A DNA stretch of 64,000 bases from Gordonia sp. ABSL11-1 (lineage in GTDB: Bacteria > Actinomycetota > Actinomycetes > Mycobacteriales > Mycobacteriaceae), in contig NZ_JASXSI010000002.1 in assembly GCF_030315685.1 (NCBI RefSeq), forward strand, positions 62,001 to 126,000, in the 5' to 3' direction. The stretch's first letter is position 1. Each line of letters begins with the position of its first letter. The notes below the pieces were generated by a model. The model had not been told where the DNA came from and did no database searches. It was given only the letters and a program-made list of their open reading frames with translations. Positions 45,114 to 53,853 of the stretch are shown here, piece by piece. Both the position numbers and the translations under genes were made by a program.

Positions 45114-45985
45114 TGGCTTTGACAACAGCGAAGGCATTCGAAGAGTTTAAGGAGGTGTTGCGACTGACTGACGCTCAAAAGGAGACTGTAAAAAGCCGCA
45201 AAGACATGACTACGATCTATCTCAGGTCGTCATTCGGATCTACGTCCGACCTTCCGCTGGATACGACAAAATTGATCGGATCGGCTGATCGGGGAACAAT
45301 AATTCGTCCGCTCGACGATGTTGACGTGATGGCAGTCTTTACCAACAAGGATAATATATTTGAGAAGTATCGGTTCGACTCGAAGAAGTTTCTCTACCGC
45401 ATTCGCGATTCACTCAACGAATATAATGTTCAAGTCGTTGGAGCTCGCGGACAGGCCGTCCGCTTGTTCTACAAATCGGCGCCACACGTAGATATAGCAC
45501 CCGTTTTTAGGTGGTCTGGTGGCGGCTATGCATTGCCCAAGGGGGATGGTGGGTGGCTGACGACCGATCCAGACCAGCATGACGACTGGATCGCACAGAG
45601 GAATCGCGAGCTCAGCAGTCGACTGAAGCCGATGATTCGCATGATAAAGCGATGGAACAATGTCCATAGTAAATATCTGAAGTCGTTTCACATTGAGGTC
45701 ATCGTTGCGAATGCGTTCAGCTCTCTTGATGCAGACAGTCGTGACGCATGCGAGAAGTTCTTTCGTTGGGGCCAAGACCATCTGAGCGTGTCCGATCCCG
45801 CTGGACATAGTGGGGATCTATCTAGCTACCTGACCTGGTCGTCACGGTCATCGGTGATCAGCAATATGCAAAGCGCAGCTCAACGAGCGGCCAACGCTAA
45901 CGCTGCCGAGTTGCGCGGAGATCACGAAGAGGCCATTCGACTCTGGCGAATCATCTTCGGTAGCGAGTTTCCTGCTTATGGTTGA
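45113..45985 (+). CDS. CD-NTase (SMODS) nucleotidyltransferase
   Basis: 290 aa. The Pol-beta core has GSADRGTIIRPLDDVDVMAV (about 55-74): the G-S motif and D-x-D for metal binding. A third carboxylate is probably in the HVDIAPVF strand. SAPHVDIAPVFRW is typical of cGAS/DncV-like (CD-NTase) enzymes. They make cyclic oligonucleotides on phage infection, which activate a partner effector; here the SLATT protein is the candidate. Confidence 0.85.
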   Translation: MALTTAKAFEEFKEVLRLTDAQKETVKSRKDMTTIYLRSSFGSTSDLPLDTTKLIGSADRGTIIRPLDDVDVMAVFTNKDNIFEKYRFDSKKFLYRIRDSLNEYNVQVVGARGQAVRLFYKSAPHVDIAPVFRWSGGGYALPKGDGGWLTTDPDQHDDWIAQRNRELSSRLKPMIRMIKRWNNVHSKYLKSFHIEVIVANAFSSLDADSRDACEKFFRWGQDHLSVSDPAGHSGDLSSYLTWSSRSSVISNMQSAAQRAANANAAELRGDHEEAIRLWRIIFGSEFPAYG

Positions 45986-46013
45986 GCGACTGCTTGGAAC
46001 GGGGAGATAGAAG

Positions 46014-47072
46014 ATGCCAGTCGCAACAAGCGGAGCGGATGGAAGCGGTGATGAGGATCCTTTGACACCCGAGCAGGAAAGGATTCTCCGGGAGACCCGG
46101 CGTAAGATCGCTGGGTCGATTGACATGAGCAAGCTCATGCCATCCGTTGATCATGCATTCAAAGCGTTCGAATCGCCTGCTGTGAAGATGATGCTTGACG
46201 CCCTGCAGCCTAAGATCGGAACCTTTGACCTTGGGCAGGCGTTCGCTCTTAACCTGCCAGCTTTCAGGCTCGACCTCCCGCCACTTGGACTTGACTACGG
46301 TCGGCTATTTGGCCCAGCGATAAATCTTGAGAATCTCGCCTTCAAGAATGCTGTCGACCCGGCCAGCTTCACTGCGTTCAAGGAGATATATGAAACGCAG
46401 CGTAGACAGTTTGAGACGATATTCGATCTTGACGCCATCCTGAAGGCTATCGATGCTGCATATCCCCCAAACTGGAAGGGAGTGAAAAGCGGAGAGATGG
46501 CCAAGCTTGAATCCCTCCTGCTCGATGAGGGTCTGGCACTTGGTTGGGTGCCTGAAGCTGAAATCTTGCAGAAGCTATTCGACGCAGCGACGAAACAGGA
46601 GCGTAGGCGATTGCTCGGTCGACGATGGAAGACTGTCATGAAGTCTTGTCGAGCGAGTGTCAGCACTGTGGCGCAAACCAAGTATTCAGGGTATCGCGAT
46701 TTCACCCTCAAAGCGATCGATGCTCTAGAGGCCGGTAGCCCGGAAGCGGCTCAAGCGTTAGCGGCGAGCCTGCTCGATACAATGCTGCGGGAGACGCTTG
46801 ACGTTACTGATCGGACTCTTGTCACTGCTCAACGCAACCGACTTGACCTCAATAGCTTGCCGTTGCGGGCAAGCATTGTTTTTGGTGGCATTTGGGGATC
46901 TTTTACAGAGTTCTACACAAGTCGTGGGGACAAGGTTCCTCAGAATTTTAGTCGCCACGCGAGCGCCCATGCTGTTGGCGGACGGCAGTATTCGCGGATC
47001 AATACTGTCATCGCGATAATGCACGTCACTGCCTATCTCATGCTCTTAGAGAGCGGGGATCTAGACACTTAA
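46014..47072 (+). CDS. HEPN-like protein of CBASS-like operon
   Basis: 352 aa. The C-terminal part has NFSRHASAHAVGGRQYSRIN and a hydrophobic helix (TVIAIMHVTAYLMLLES). RHASAH gives R-x4-H, the motif of HEPN RNases (about 314-319). The first 200 residues are helical and without a known motif. It follows the CD-NTase gene by 28 bp. Could be a second effector (RNA cleavage) or a regulator. HEPN assignment is by motif only. Confidence 0.55.
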   Translation: MPVATSGADGSGDEDPLTPEQERILRETRRKIAGSIDMSKLMPSVDHAFKAFESPAVKMMLDALQPKIGTFDLGQAFALNLPAFRLDLPPLGLDYGRLFGPAINLENLAFKNAVDPASFTAFKEIYETQRRQFETIFDLDAILKAIDAAYPPNWKGVKSGEMAKLESLLLDEGLALGWVPEAEILQKLFDAATKQERRRLLGRRWKTVMKSCRASVSTVAQTKYSGYRDFTLKAIDALEAGSPEAAQALAASLLDTMLRETLDVTDRTLVTAQRNRLDLNSLPLRASIVFGGIWGSFTEFYTSRGDKVPQNFSRHASAHAVGGRQYSRINTVIAIMHVTAYLMLLESGDLDT

Positions 47073-47073
47073 C

Positions 47074-47568
47074 ATGCCACGCCTCACTCAGACTGCCTAC
47101 CTCGCCATCCACGAACACCTTCGTCGACTCTGGCTCCACGACGGCAGTCAGCTCAGCGTCCTGAATGCCTCGCAGCAGTGGGATCTGCACGCGTTCTTCG
47201 TGCTTGATGCCGCCATGTCCGATGTTGACCTCATCGAGTTCCGTCGGTTCGTGACCGAACGCGATCCTTCGCTTCCGCAGCGAGCAGGCAAAGCGCTCAA
47301 CAAGCTCCTGCGCGAGCTGGACGCCCTCGACGATCGACGGACGGCCGAGGCAGCTCGCCGCGCGGCGCTGCCCGTAGGAGCCAAGCGAAAGAAGCGCCGC
47401 AACGCCGACCGGGTGATCCGGACGAGCGGACTAGTCCACCCAGAGCCAGATGCCAAGAAGCTCGTTCGAGCACTCTTTGTCCATGTCGACGAACTCCAGC
47501 GACGCGAGCGAGCGGATGAACTCCTTGCGGGCCCGGTCACTGATGAGCCCCCGTCTCGGGCGGCGTAG
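47074..47568 (+). CDS. Repeat-unit protein A, copy 2
   Basis: 164 aa, beginning MPRLTQTAYLAIHEHLRRLW, one base after the stop of the previous gene. Differs from copy 3 (50197) at only about 8 positions by my count. Basic central part (VGAKRKKRRNADRVIRTSG). Homology between copies 2 and 3 begins exactly at the ATG. No recognised family. Last gene of the plus-strand cargo operon and overlapping at its end with the convergent HTH gene. Confidence 0.7.
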   Translation: MPRLTQTAYLAIHEHLRRLWLHDGSQLSVLNASQQWDLHAFFVLDAAMSDVDLIEFRRFVTERDPSLPQRAGKALNKLLRELDALDDRRTAEAARRAALPVGAKRKKRRNADRVIRTSGLVHPEPDAKKLVRALFVHVDELQRRERADELLAGPVTDEPPSRAA

Positions 47569-47977
47569 CTATCTGTCCCCCGCGGTACCGCTTGATCGCA
47601 TTGGCTACCGCACCGTGAGTCCAGCCCACTTTGTCGCCGATCTGCCGGCACGACAGCCCCTCGTCGGCTAGGCGCCCGATCTTCTGGATGTCGTCGTTGG
47701 TCATGCGCCGCGGTGACGTGTCGACGCCAACCTTGCGGAGGTTACGCCGCACCGTCGTCTGATCGGCGGCGACCAGACGGGCGACCTCCTCGACGTTGTG
47801 GCACTGGTACCACAGCCCGACCATCTCTTCGACCTGTTCGGCCGTTTTCTGCTTCGCGGCCGGGCGTAGCGGGTGCGTTCTCGGAGGTCGGCCACCCTTC
47901 TCGGCCTGCGCAATGGTGCGCTCAAGCCGCTGAGCTGCGGTGACGTGATTCAAGTAAGTTTGCAGGACCCGCACCAT
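47537..47977 (-). CDS. Repeat-unit double-HTH protein B, copy 2
   Basis: 146 aa from the ATG at 47977 (an in-frame upstream ATG at 48007 would put the LexA box inside the gene). First HTH: MVGLWYQCHNVEEVARLVA with TTVRRNLRKVG; second: DIQKIGRLADEGLSCRQIG with THGAVANAIKRY. Two tandem HTH domains, no catalytic domain. The 3' end overlaps the 164-aa gene by 32 bp. The start lies 1 bp from the LexA box. Confidence 0.75.
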   Translation of the reverse strand: MVRVLQTYLNHVTAAQRLERTIAQAEKGGRPPRTHPLRPAAKQKTAEQVEEMVGLWYQCHNVEEVARLVAADQTTVRRNLRKVGVDTSPRRMTNDDIQKIGRLADEGLSCRQIGDKVGWTHGAVANAIKRYRGGQIATPPETGAHQ

Positions 47978-47978
47978 A

Positions 47979-47994
47979 TCGAACGTATGTTCGA
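47979..47994. promoter_or_regulatory. LexA (SOS) box, repeat unit 2
   Basis: TCGAAC-GTAT-GTTCGA, perfect consensus, identical to unit 1 including the spacer. Adjoins the HTH gene start. Confidence 0.8.
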
Positions 47995-48016
47995 GAGAAC
48001 ATGACACACAAAACAG

Positions 48017-48046
48017 AGGCCAGGTTGTACCGACGTGGCCTTTTTT
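48017..48046 (+). terminator. Conserved hairpin with T-run, repeat unit 2
   Basis: AGGCCA pairs with TGGCCT, followed by TTTTTT on the plus strand; T-rich sequence is also present in the other direction. It would stop plus-strand transcripts reading through the HTH antisense region before the next cargo. Conserved leader sequence continues to about 48185. Confidence 0.6.
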
Positions 48047-48193
48047 GTGTTTCTAGCGGAAACTGTCAGACCCTCGCGATACTCTCTGACCCCTGAGAAC
48101 CTGTTTCAAGTCCCGTTAGGTTGGTCCATCCGGGGTGGGGGAGTGACGCGATCAACCATAGGGGTGGAATGTACCGGTGACGTTGTTTTAGTC

Positions 48194-48237
48194 ACGACAA
48201 TCTCTGTCGTATCGTCGTGTTAGTATTGCTGTATAAC
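48194..48237 (+). promoter_or_regulatory. Inverted repeat and -10 element before OLD cargo
   Basis: ACGACA-N5-TGTCGT (48194-48210) is an inverted repeat just upstream of TATAAC (48232-48237), a possible -10. AAAAGG follows before the GTG start of the OLD gene. Located right after the conserved leader ends, so it belongs to the cargo rather than the repeat unit. Confidence 0.35.
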
Positions 48238-48256
48238 AAGTTAAAAGGAATGCTTT

Positions 48257-50197
48257 GTGAGACTTATAAGCGTATCAATTAGTGGGATTGGCCGAATCTC
48301 TTCGGGAAAAGTCAACCTGGATAGTAAGGTTATAGCGGTAGTCGGCCCTAATGAGGCTGGCAAGACCACGTTACTGAAAGCCCTCAACTACATCACATCG
48401 TCGGAGTCGGTCAATGTAAGTGATCGAGCACGATTCGGGACTGTTGAAGATGACAGCATCGTTGTGGCAGCGGATTTCGTTCTCGATGACGCCGACCGAT
48501 CTGCGGTGGATGAGCTGGGTCTCGATCTGGAAGAGCTCCCTCGTCGGATGACGTACCAACGTCGAGCTGGTGGAGGAGTCGTTAATAGTATTAGGCCTCA
48601 ACCGGCAAAACGTGCCGGGCCGCTCGTTGAGGCAATTGCAGCGATTAGCAAGTACGCGAAGACAAAGGCAGGGAAAGAATTTCTTGCGTCAGAGGCTGAT
48701 GACCTACACGAAACCGATGTAGTCCCTCTTGGGTCCAGGCTCAAGTCATTCATGGATAGCTTCGATGAACGCGAACTGAAGTCAGAAATGTCCGACGAGC
48801 TTCTTGGTGAGTTATCGACACTAATCAGCCACCTGCAGTCTGACGGTTCTTTTAGTAACGAATCCGTGATTCGGGCGCTGGAGCAAATTCATAGTTGGTA
48901 CACGCGTGCGGATCCGTGGCGAGATGTGCATGAGGTATTGAAGTCGCGAATGCCAGAGTTTGTTATGTTCTCTGACGAAGATAGAAATCTTCAATCGGGC
49001 TATGGGCTGGACGACTCCGTGGTTCAGAGCCCGCCCCCAGCGCTCGCTAGTATTGCTACTCTTGCTGATCTTGACCTGCAGCGCTTGTGGCAAGTGCTCT
49101 CGTCAGGCCAGATTGGACAAGCACAAACCCAGATTTTGCAGGCCAACCAGCAACTCGAGCACGTCTACGGCACATCCTGGAACCAGTCGGACGTGACGAT
49201 ACATCTGAACCTCGACGGATCGACTCTCCAGATCATGGTGCGCGAGAACGGTCGCGAGATTACGACTTTTGACGAACGTAGCGCCGGTCTGCGTATGTTT
49301 GCTGCTCTGCGTTCGTTTCTGGCCGTGCGGGGCATCGATAAGCCACCCATCCTTCTTATTGATGAGGCGGAAACCCATCTTCATTACAACGCTCAAGCGG
49401 ATCTGGTTGATACGTTTATGCGACAGGAGGATGCGGCAAAGATTATCTACACAACACATTCTCCTGCCTGCTTGCCTCCCGATCTAGGTGTTGGTGTGCG
49501 AGCGGTTCTTCCGAAACCTGATCAACTTTCGGTGAGTGAGATCAAGAACAGTTTTTGGGCAGGTTCAGGCTCTGCAGGATTTTCGCCGCTCATGCTCGCT
49601 ATGGGTGCAAGTGCCGCCGCTTTCACTCCAGCTCGGTATGTAGTCCTGGCTGAAGGAGCTTCTGAGATGGTGGTGCTTCCATCGCTGATTAGAGCTGCCA
49701 CTGGACGAGAGTTCCTGGAATATCAGATTGCGCCGGGGCTTTCGGAAGCTGCACTAGAGGTGTACCCGGATCTGGATCTAGAAGGTGCGCGCGTGGCCTT
49801 CTTGGTCGACGGTGACGTCGGGGGCAGTGAACTTCGCAAGCGGCTCATTGACGGTGGCGTTGACGAGTCTCTGATCAGAACGCTGGATGCCATCACGCTT
49901 GAGAATGTTCTCGATCCAGGCGTGTACGCGAACCGAATGAGCGAACTATTGAAGGAGTGCAATACCGGATCCACAGTCCCTGATCTGCCTGAGCTGCCCG
50001 TTGACAACAGCCTGCCGTGGCCGACTGTAATCGAAAAGTGGGCGGAGCCGCTAGGCCTGAAAGTGCCTTCGAAGGTCGCGATAGCGAGTGCGATCGTGGA
50101 GTCTGGCGACGCAAAACCGAGCGCCGATGGTGCGGCCGCACTGATCAAGCTGGATGAGCAGCTTTGTGAGACCTTCCAGATCAAACGGCAGTCCTGA
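48257..50197 (+). CDS. OLD-family nuclease (AAA ATPase plus TOPRIM)
   Basis: 646 aa from a GTG preceded by AAAAGG. Walker A GPNEAGKTTLLKAL (about 31-44); Walker B ILLIDEAETHLHYN (about 364); TOPRIM motifs YVVLAEGASEMVVLP (about 460) and VAFLVDGDVGG (about 513). Stand-alone (class 1) OLD layout: no helicase or other partner gene in its cargo. The stop overlaps the ATG of the following 164-aa gene (TGATG), so the two are translationally coupled. Lower GC than chromosomal genes. Confidence 0.85.
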   Translation: MRLISVSISGIGRISSGKVNLDSKVIAVVGPNEAGKTTLLKALNYITSSESVNVSDRARFGTVEDDSIVVAADFVLDDADRSAVDELGLDLEELPRRMTYQRRAGGGVVNSIRPQPAKRAGPLVEAIAAISKYAKTKAGKEFLASEADDLHETDVVPLGSRLKSFMDSFDERELKSEMSDELLGELSTLISHLQSDGSFSNESVIRALEQIHSWYTRADPWRDVHEVLKSRMPEFVMFSDEDRNLQSGYGLDDSVVQSPPPALASIATLADLDLQRLWQVLSSGQIGQAQTQILQANQQLEHVYGTSWNQSDVTIHLNLDGSTLQIMVRENGREITTFDERSAGLRMFAALRSFLAVRGIDKPPILLIDEAETHLHYNAQADLVDTFMRQEDAAKIIYTTHSPACLPPDLGVGVRAVLPKPDQLSVSEIKNSFWAGSGSAGFSPLMLAMGASAAAFTPARYVVLAEGASEMVVLPSLIRAATGREFLEYQIAPGLSEAALEVYPDLDLEGARVAFLVDGDVGGSELRKRLIDGGVDESLIRTLDAITLENVLDPGVYANRMSELLKECNTGSTVPDLPELPVDNSLPWPTVIEKWAEPLGLKVPSKVAIASAIVESGDAKPSADGAAALIKLDEQLCETFQIKRQS

Positions 50198-50691
50198 TGC
50201 CGCGCCTCACCCATACCGCCTATCTCGCCATCCACGAACACCTTCGTCGACTTTGGCTCCACGACGGCAGTCGGCTCAGCGTCCTGAATGCCTCGGAGCA
50301 GTGGGATCTGCACGCGTTTTTCGTGCTCGATGCCGCCATGTCCGATGCCGACCTCATCGAGTTCCGACGGTTCGTGACCAAGCGCGACCCCTCGCTTCCG
50401 CAGCGAGCAGGCAAAGCGTTCAACAAGCTCCTGCGCGAGCTGGACGCTCTCGACGATCGGCGGGCGGCCGAAGCGGCTCGCCGCGCGGCGCTGCCCGTAG
50501 GAGCGAAGCGAAAGAAGCGCCGCAACGCCGACCGGGTGATCCGGACGAGCGGACTAGTCCACCCAGAGCCAGATGCCAAGAAGCTCGTTCGGGCACTCTT
50601 CGCCCATGTCGACGAACTCCAGCGACGCGAGCGAGCGGATGAACTCCTTGCGGGCCCGGTCACTGATGAGCCCCCGTCTCGGGCGGCGTAG
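50197..50691 (+). CDS. Repeat-unit protein A, copy 3
   Basis: 164 aa, start MPRLTHTAYLAIHEHLRRLW, overlapping the OLD stop by 1 base. Nearly identical to copy 2. The C-terminal GPVTDEPPSRAA is the same. Coupling with a different cargo gene from copy 2 shows that the unit adapts to any upstream gene. Confidence 0.7.
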   Translation: MPRLTHTAYLAIHEHLRRLWLHDGSRLSVLNASEQWDLHAFFVLDAAMSDADLIEFRRFVTKRDPSLPQRAGKAFNKLLRELDALDDRRAAEAARRAALPVGAKRKKRRNADRVIRTSGLVHPEPDAKKLVRALFAHVDELQRRERADELLAGPVTDEPPSRAA

Positions 50692-51098
50692 CTATCTGTC
50701 CCCGCTGTACCGCTTGATCGCATTGGCTACCGCACCGTGAGTCCAGCCCACTTTGTCGCCGATCTGCCGGCGCGACAGCCCCTCGTCGGCTAGGCGCCCG
50801 ATCTTTTGGATGTCATCGTTGGTCATGCGCCGCGGTGACGTGTCGACGCCAACCTTGCGGAGATTCCGCCGCACCGTCGTCTGATCCGCGCCGACCAGCC
50901 TGGCGACCTCCTCGACATTGCGGCACTGATACCAAAGTCCGACCATCTCCTCGACCTGCTCGGCGGTCTTCTGCTTCGCGGCAGGGCGTGGTAAGACCGT
51001 TCTCACGGGTCGGCCACCCTTCTCGGCTTGCGTGATTGTTCGCTCGAGCCGCTGAGCTGCGGTGACGTGATTCAAGTAAGTTCGCAGGACCCGCACCA
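50197..51098. repeat. Delimiter repeat unit 3, right end of island
   Basis: Protein A and B genes only. Ends at the B start codon, next to the tdk region. Most similar to unit 2. Confidence 0.8.
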
Positions 51099-51099
51099 C
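50692..51099 (-). CDS. Repeat-unit double-HTH protein B, copy 3
   Basis: 135 aa, start GTG at 51099. Same two HTH segments as copy 2 (NVEEVARLVGADQTTVRRNL; EGLSRRQIGDKVGW). The C-terminus is shorter because of a change near 50700. Homology to the other units ends at its start codon: the LexA box and leader are missing and chromosomal sequence begins, so regulation must differ. Confidence 0.7.
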   Translation of the reverse strand: MVRVLRTYLNHVTAAQRLERTITQAEKGGRPVRTVLPRPAAKQKTAEQVEEMVGLWYQCRNVEEVARLVGADQTTVRRNLRKVGVDTSPRRMTNDDIQKIGRLADEGLSRRQIGDKVGWTHGAVANAIKRYSGDR

Positions 51100-51147
51100 G
51101 ATGATCGGCGAGCGGGCCGACTCGGACTCCGAGGTGGCCCGTGGGCA

Positions 51148-51762
51148 TCAGCCGAGGGTCGTGTCGTCCCGCCGCCACCGTCCTTCGACGAAATGCCGTC
51201 GGCACAGCGCGTGATAGATCACCGGTCCGTCGTGGGTGTCGCCGACCGCGACGACGTCACCGGATCGGGCCACCTCGCCGCCGACGATGCGTGCATTGAG
51301 GAAACCTGGCCGACCGCACCAGCACAGCACGATGGCCTGCATCCGATGGACCTCGTCTGCGATCTCGACCAGTCGCGCCGACCCGGGGAAGAGTGTCGCC
51401 CGGAAGTCGGTGAGCAGTCCGAAGGCGACCACGTCGATCTCCGCTTCGTCAACGAGCCGGGCGAGCTGATCGACCTGGCGGCGTCGGAGGAATTGCGCCT
51501 CATCGCACACCACGTAGTCCAGTGCCGCGGCCTCATGCCGGCGCAACACGACCTCGTCCACCGCGTCGTCGACCGTCACGGCGGACGCCTGGGCGCTGAG
51601 ACCGATCCGACTGGTCACCACGTGATCACCGGAACGGTCCAACGTGGTCAGCAGCAGTCCCGACCGCCCCTGTCGGCCCTGGTTGAAATGCGTCTGCAGG
51701 GCGAACGTCGACTTCCCCGCCCCCATCGGCCCGTGAAAGAAGACCAGCCCGGCATCGCTCAC
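51148..51762 (-). CDS. tdk: Thymidine kinase
   Basis: 204 aa. Walker A GPMGAGKSTFALQT near the N-terminus, Walker B-like YVVCDEAQFL (about 87) and the lasso-region Cys-x-Cys (LCWCGRPGFLNAR) with a later Cys before HF give the zinc site of the TK1-like family. Phosphorylates thymidine in the salvage pathway. GTG start. First gene of the conserved chromosomal part. Confidence 0.9.
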   Translation of the reverse strand: MSDAGLVFFHGPMGAGKSTFALQTHFNQGRQGRSGLLLTTLDRSGDHVVTSRIGLSAQASAVTVDDAVDEVVLRRHEAAALDYVVCDEAQFLRRRQVDQLARLVDEAEIDVVAFGLLTDFRATLFPGSARLVEIADEVHRMQAIVLCWCGRPGFLNARIVGGEVARSGDVVAVGDTHDGPVIYHALCRRHFVEGRWRRDDTTLG

Positions 51763-51936
51763 CGGGTGTCCGCATCATCCGAGGCCGTCATGAGCGCCGA
51801 TGATGCCGCACCCGGCGCCGGAGTGCAGGGTGATTCGTCCCGCCGACCGCGGGGTATCCGACGCCGGGTACGCGACGACCTGCCCGATCGGAGCGCTGTC
51901 GTCGGGCGCGACCCCGCGTCGACTCAGGAGGTGCGA

Positions 51937-52425
51937 ATGATGGACTCCGTCACGATCGATCGTGAGTGCCGACTGATCGCCGACGCCGCGACCGTCAGTG
52001 AGGTCCGCGTGGCGGTCGCCGAATCCCTCACCGGCGGCAACATCGCGGCACAGCTGAGTCGCGCGCCGAACTCGGTTGAGTGGTTCTGTGGCGGGATCGT
52101 CGCCTACCGGCCTGAGGTGAAGCACGGGCTGCTCGGCGTGCCCGACGGTCCCGTCGTGTGCGCGAGGGCCGCGGAGGCGATGGCCGCGAACACGGCGCGC
52201 CTGCTCGGTGCCGATCTGGTGGTGGCGGTCACCGGTGAGGCCGGTCCGTCGGCGCAGGAGGAGCCGCCGGGCACGGTGTGCTTCGGACTCTTCGATCGCG
52301 GCGAGGTGAGCAGTTCGGACGAGACGTTCGACGGGGAACCCGAGGACATCGTCACCGCCACGGTCGCCCACGCACTACGTCTGGTGCGGGCCCGCGTCGA
52401 CGGCGACCGCCGCGAGATTTCCTGA
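51937..52425 (+). CDS. CinA C-terminal domain protein (NMN deamidase type)
   Basis: 162 aa from the ATG after AGGAGG (ATGATG). AVAESLTGGNIAAQLSRAPN, FCGGIVAYRPEVKHGLLGV and VAVTGEAGPSAQEEPPGTVC match the CinA C-terminal (PncC) domain, which deamidates nicotinamide mononucleotide. The N-terminal MoCF domain of full CinA is absent, as in many actinobacteria. The frame upstream to 51028 is antisense to tdk and not coding. Confidence 0.85.
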   Translation: MMDSVTIDRECRLIADAATVSEVRVAVAESLTGGNIAAQLSRAPNSVEWFCGGIVAYRPEVKHGLLGVPDGPVVCARAAEAMAANTARLLGADLVVAVTGEAGPSAQEEPPGTVCFGLFDRGEVSSSDETFDGEPEDIVTATVAHALRLVRARVDGDRREIS

Positions 52426-52438
52426 GGCCCAGCTGTAC

Positions 52439-52740
52439 TCACGCGAGCGGTGAGTCGACTCCGCCCATCCGTGCGAACGCCTCCCGGTACAACTCGGCGA
52501 CGCCTCGGGCCGGTAGTCGCCGATGAGGTCCTCGTCCACCGTGTAGCCCCGGGAACGCAGCAGCTGCGTCAGGTGAGCGTAGGACGGGCGCGCGTCGCGG
52601 TGTGCCGTGTCGGTTGGTGGGACCTCTCCGGGCGAGACCGGGATCATGGTGTCGCGCTCGTAGATCGGATCGAGGGAGGTGATGAACCAGTCAGCATCCG
52701 TTCGCTCGGCCCGATAGAGGATGCGGGTGGGTCACTGTGT
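52439..52740 (-). pseudogene. Gene fragment of unknown family
   Basis: Minus-strand sequence RILYRAERTDADWFITSLDP, DTMIPVSPGEVPPTD and SYAHLTQLLRSRGYTVDEDL. A frameshift follows IGDYR, after which another frame has VAELYREAFARMGGVDSPLA and a stop. No start codon at the 5' end. Not recognised. Confidence 0.4.
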
Positions 52741-52768
52741 CAACCGTCACCATCGGGGAGGAGTCGTA

Positions 52769-53814
52769 GTGCCGCCGAGAGCAGGGGACAATCGCGGGGC
52801 CGACCGCGGATCACGTCGTCCGACCATGGCCGATGTCGCCGCGCGGGCAGGCGTCTCCCGCACCCTGGTGTTGTTCGTGCTGGACGGGACGCCCGGGGCC
52901 GGCGAGGAGACCCGTCGCCGGGTGTTGCACGTCGCCGACGAACTGGGATATCGGCCTGACGCCGCGGCCCGACTTCTCGCGCTCGGGAAGAGCCGGACGC
53001 TCGGCGTCCTCATCGACGTGTCGCAACTGTTCGAGGGCGAACTCGTCACGAACATCTACCCCGCGGCCGAGAAACTCGGCTACGACGTCCTGTTGACCGC
53101 GAACCTCCCGGGACGCGCGGAACCGTCGGCTATCGACACCCTGCTCGATCATCGCTGTGGCGCGGTGATCCTCCTCGGGCTCATGTCGTCGCCCGACGAT
53201 CTCGCAGCGCTGTCCGGGCGTGCGCCGATGGTCGTGGTCGGTCGCCGGCTGCCCGGGGATCTGGTCGGCGAGCGGCTCGCCACAGTCCGGACCAACGACA
53301 CGATGCGCATGCGACAGGCTGTCGGCTACCTCGTCGAGCTCGGTCACCGCGACATCCTGCACGTCGATGACGGCAACGATCCGGCGTCCGGGACCGACGG
53401 TCCGCTTATCGATCGGCGATGCGAGCCCATGGGCTCGGCGATCGCGCACGTCGTCCGCGGGGCACACAACGAAGCCGCAGGAGCCGCCGCCGCCCACGTC
53501 ATCCTCGGCCAGAAGTTGTTGCCCACAGCCATTCTGGCGGGCACGACCGATGCGCCCTCGGGCTCCTCGACGTGTTCACCCGCGAGGGCGTCGACATCCC
53601 GGGCGAGATCTCACTCATGGGATACGACGACGGCCGGCTATCCGACAATCCACGCATCGACCTGACGACGATCCATCAGGACGCACACGGCCTCGCGGAG
53701 AGCTCGGTCGAACTGGCCGTCGACCTCCTCACGGAGGTGCACGCACTCGATGCCGGCGCTGTCCTCGAGCCGACGCTCAAGGTACGCGGGACGACGGCAC
53801 CCCCGACGCGCTGA
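52769..53814 (+). pseudogene. LacI-family regulator, frameshifted
   Basis: GTG start after GGGGAGGAG. HTH TMADVAARAGVSRTLVLFVL, hinge and effector domain to LPTAILAGT. One base is missing at 53544/53545; the continuation CALGLLDVFTREGVDIPGE and GYDDGRLSDNPRIDLTTIH is in the next frame to 53814. With the base restored it would be 348 aa, normal for LacI regulators. Located near sugar-catabolism genes. A sequencing error is possible. Confidence 0.75.
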
Positions 53815-53853
53815 CCTCGCTGGGGTCGGCATCTGCTGAGATGACGACCGGGA

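Larger units (their letters stand above)
47074..48185. repeat. Delimiter repeat unit 2, complete
   Basis: The complete 1.1-kb unit: protein A gene, convergent protein B gene, LexA box, hairpin and leader to about ACCGGTGACGTTG. Cargo genes join exactly at its first codon and after its leader. Confidence 0.8.

Noticed and set aside
51028..51936. Long plus-strand frame upstream of the CinA-like gene
   Set aside because: It is antisense to the tdk gene; the CinA-like start with AGGAGG is at 51937.
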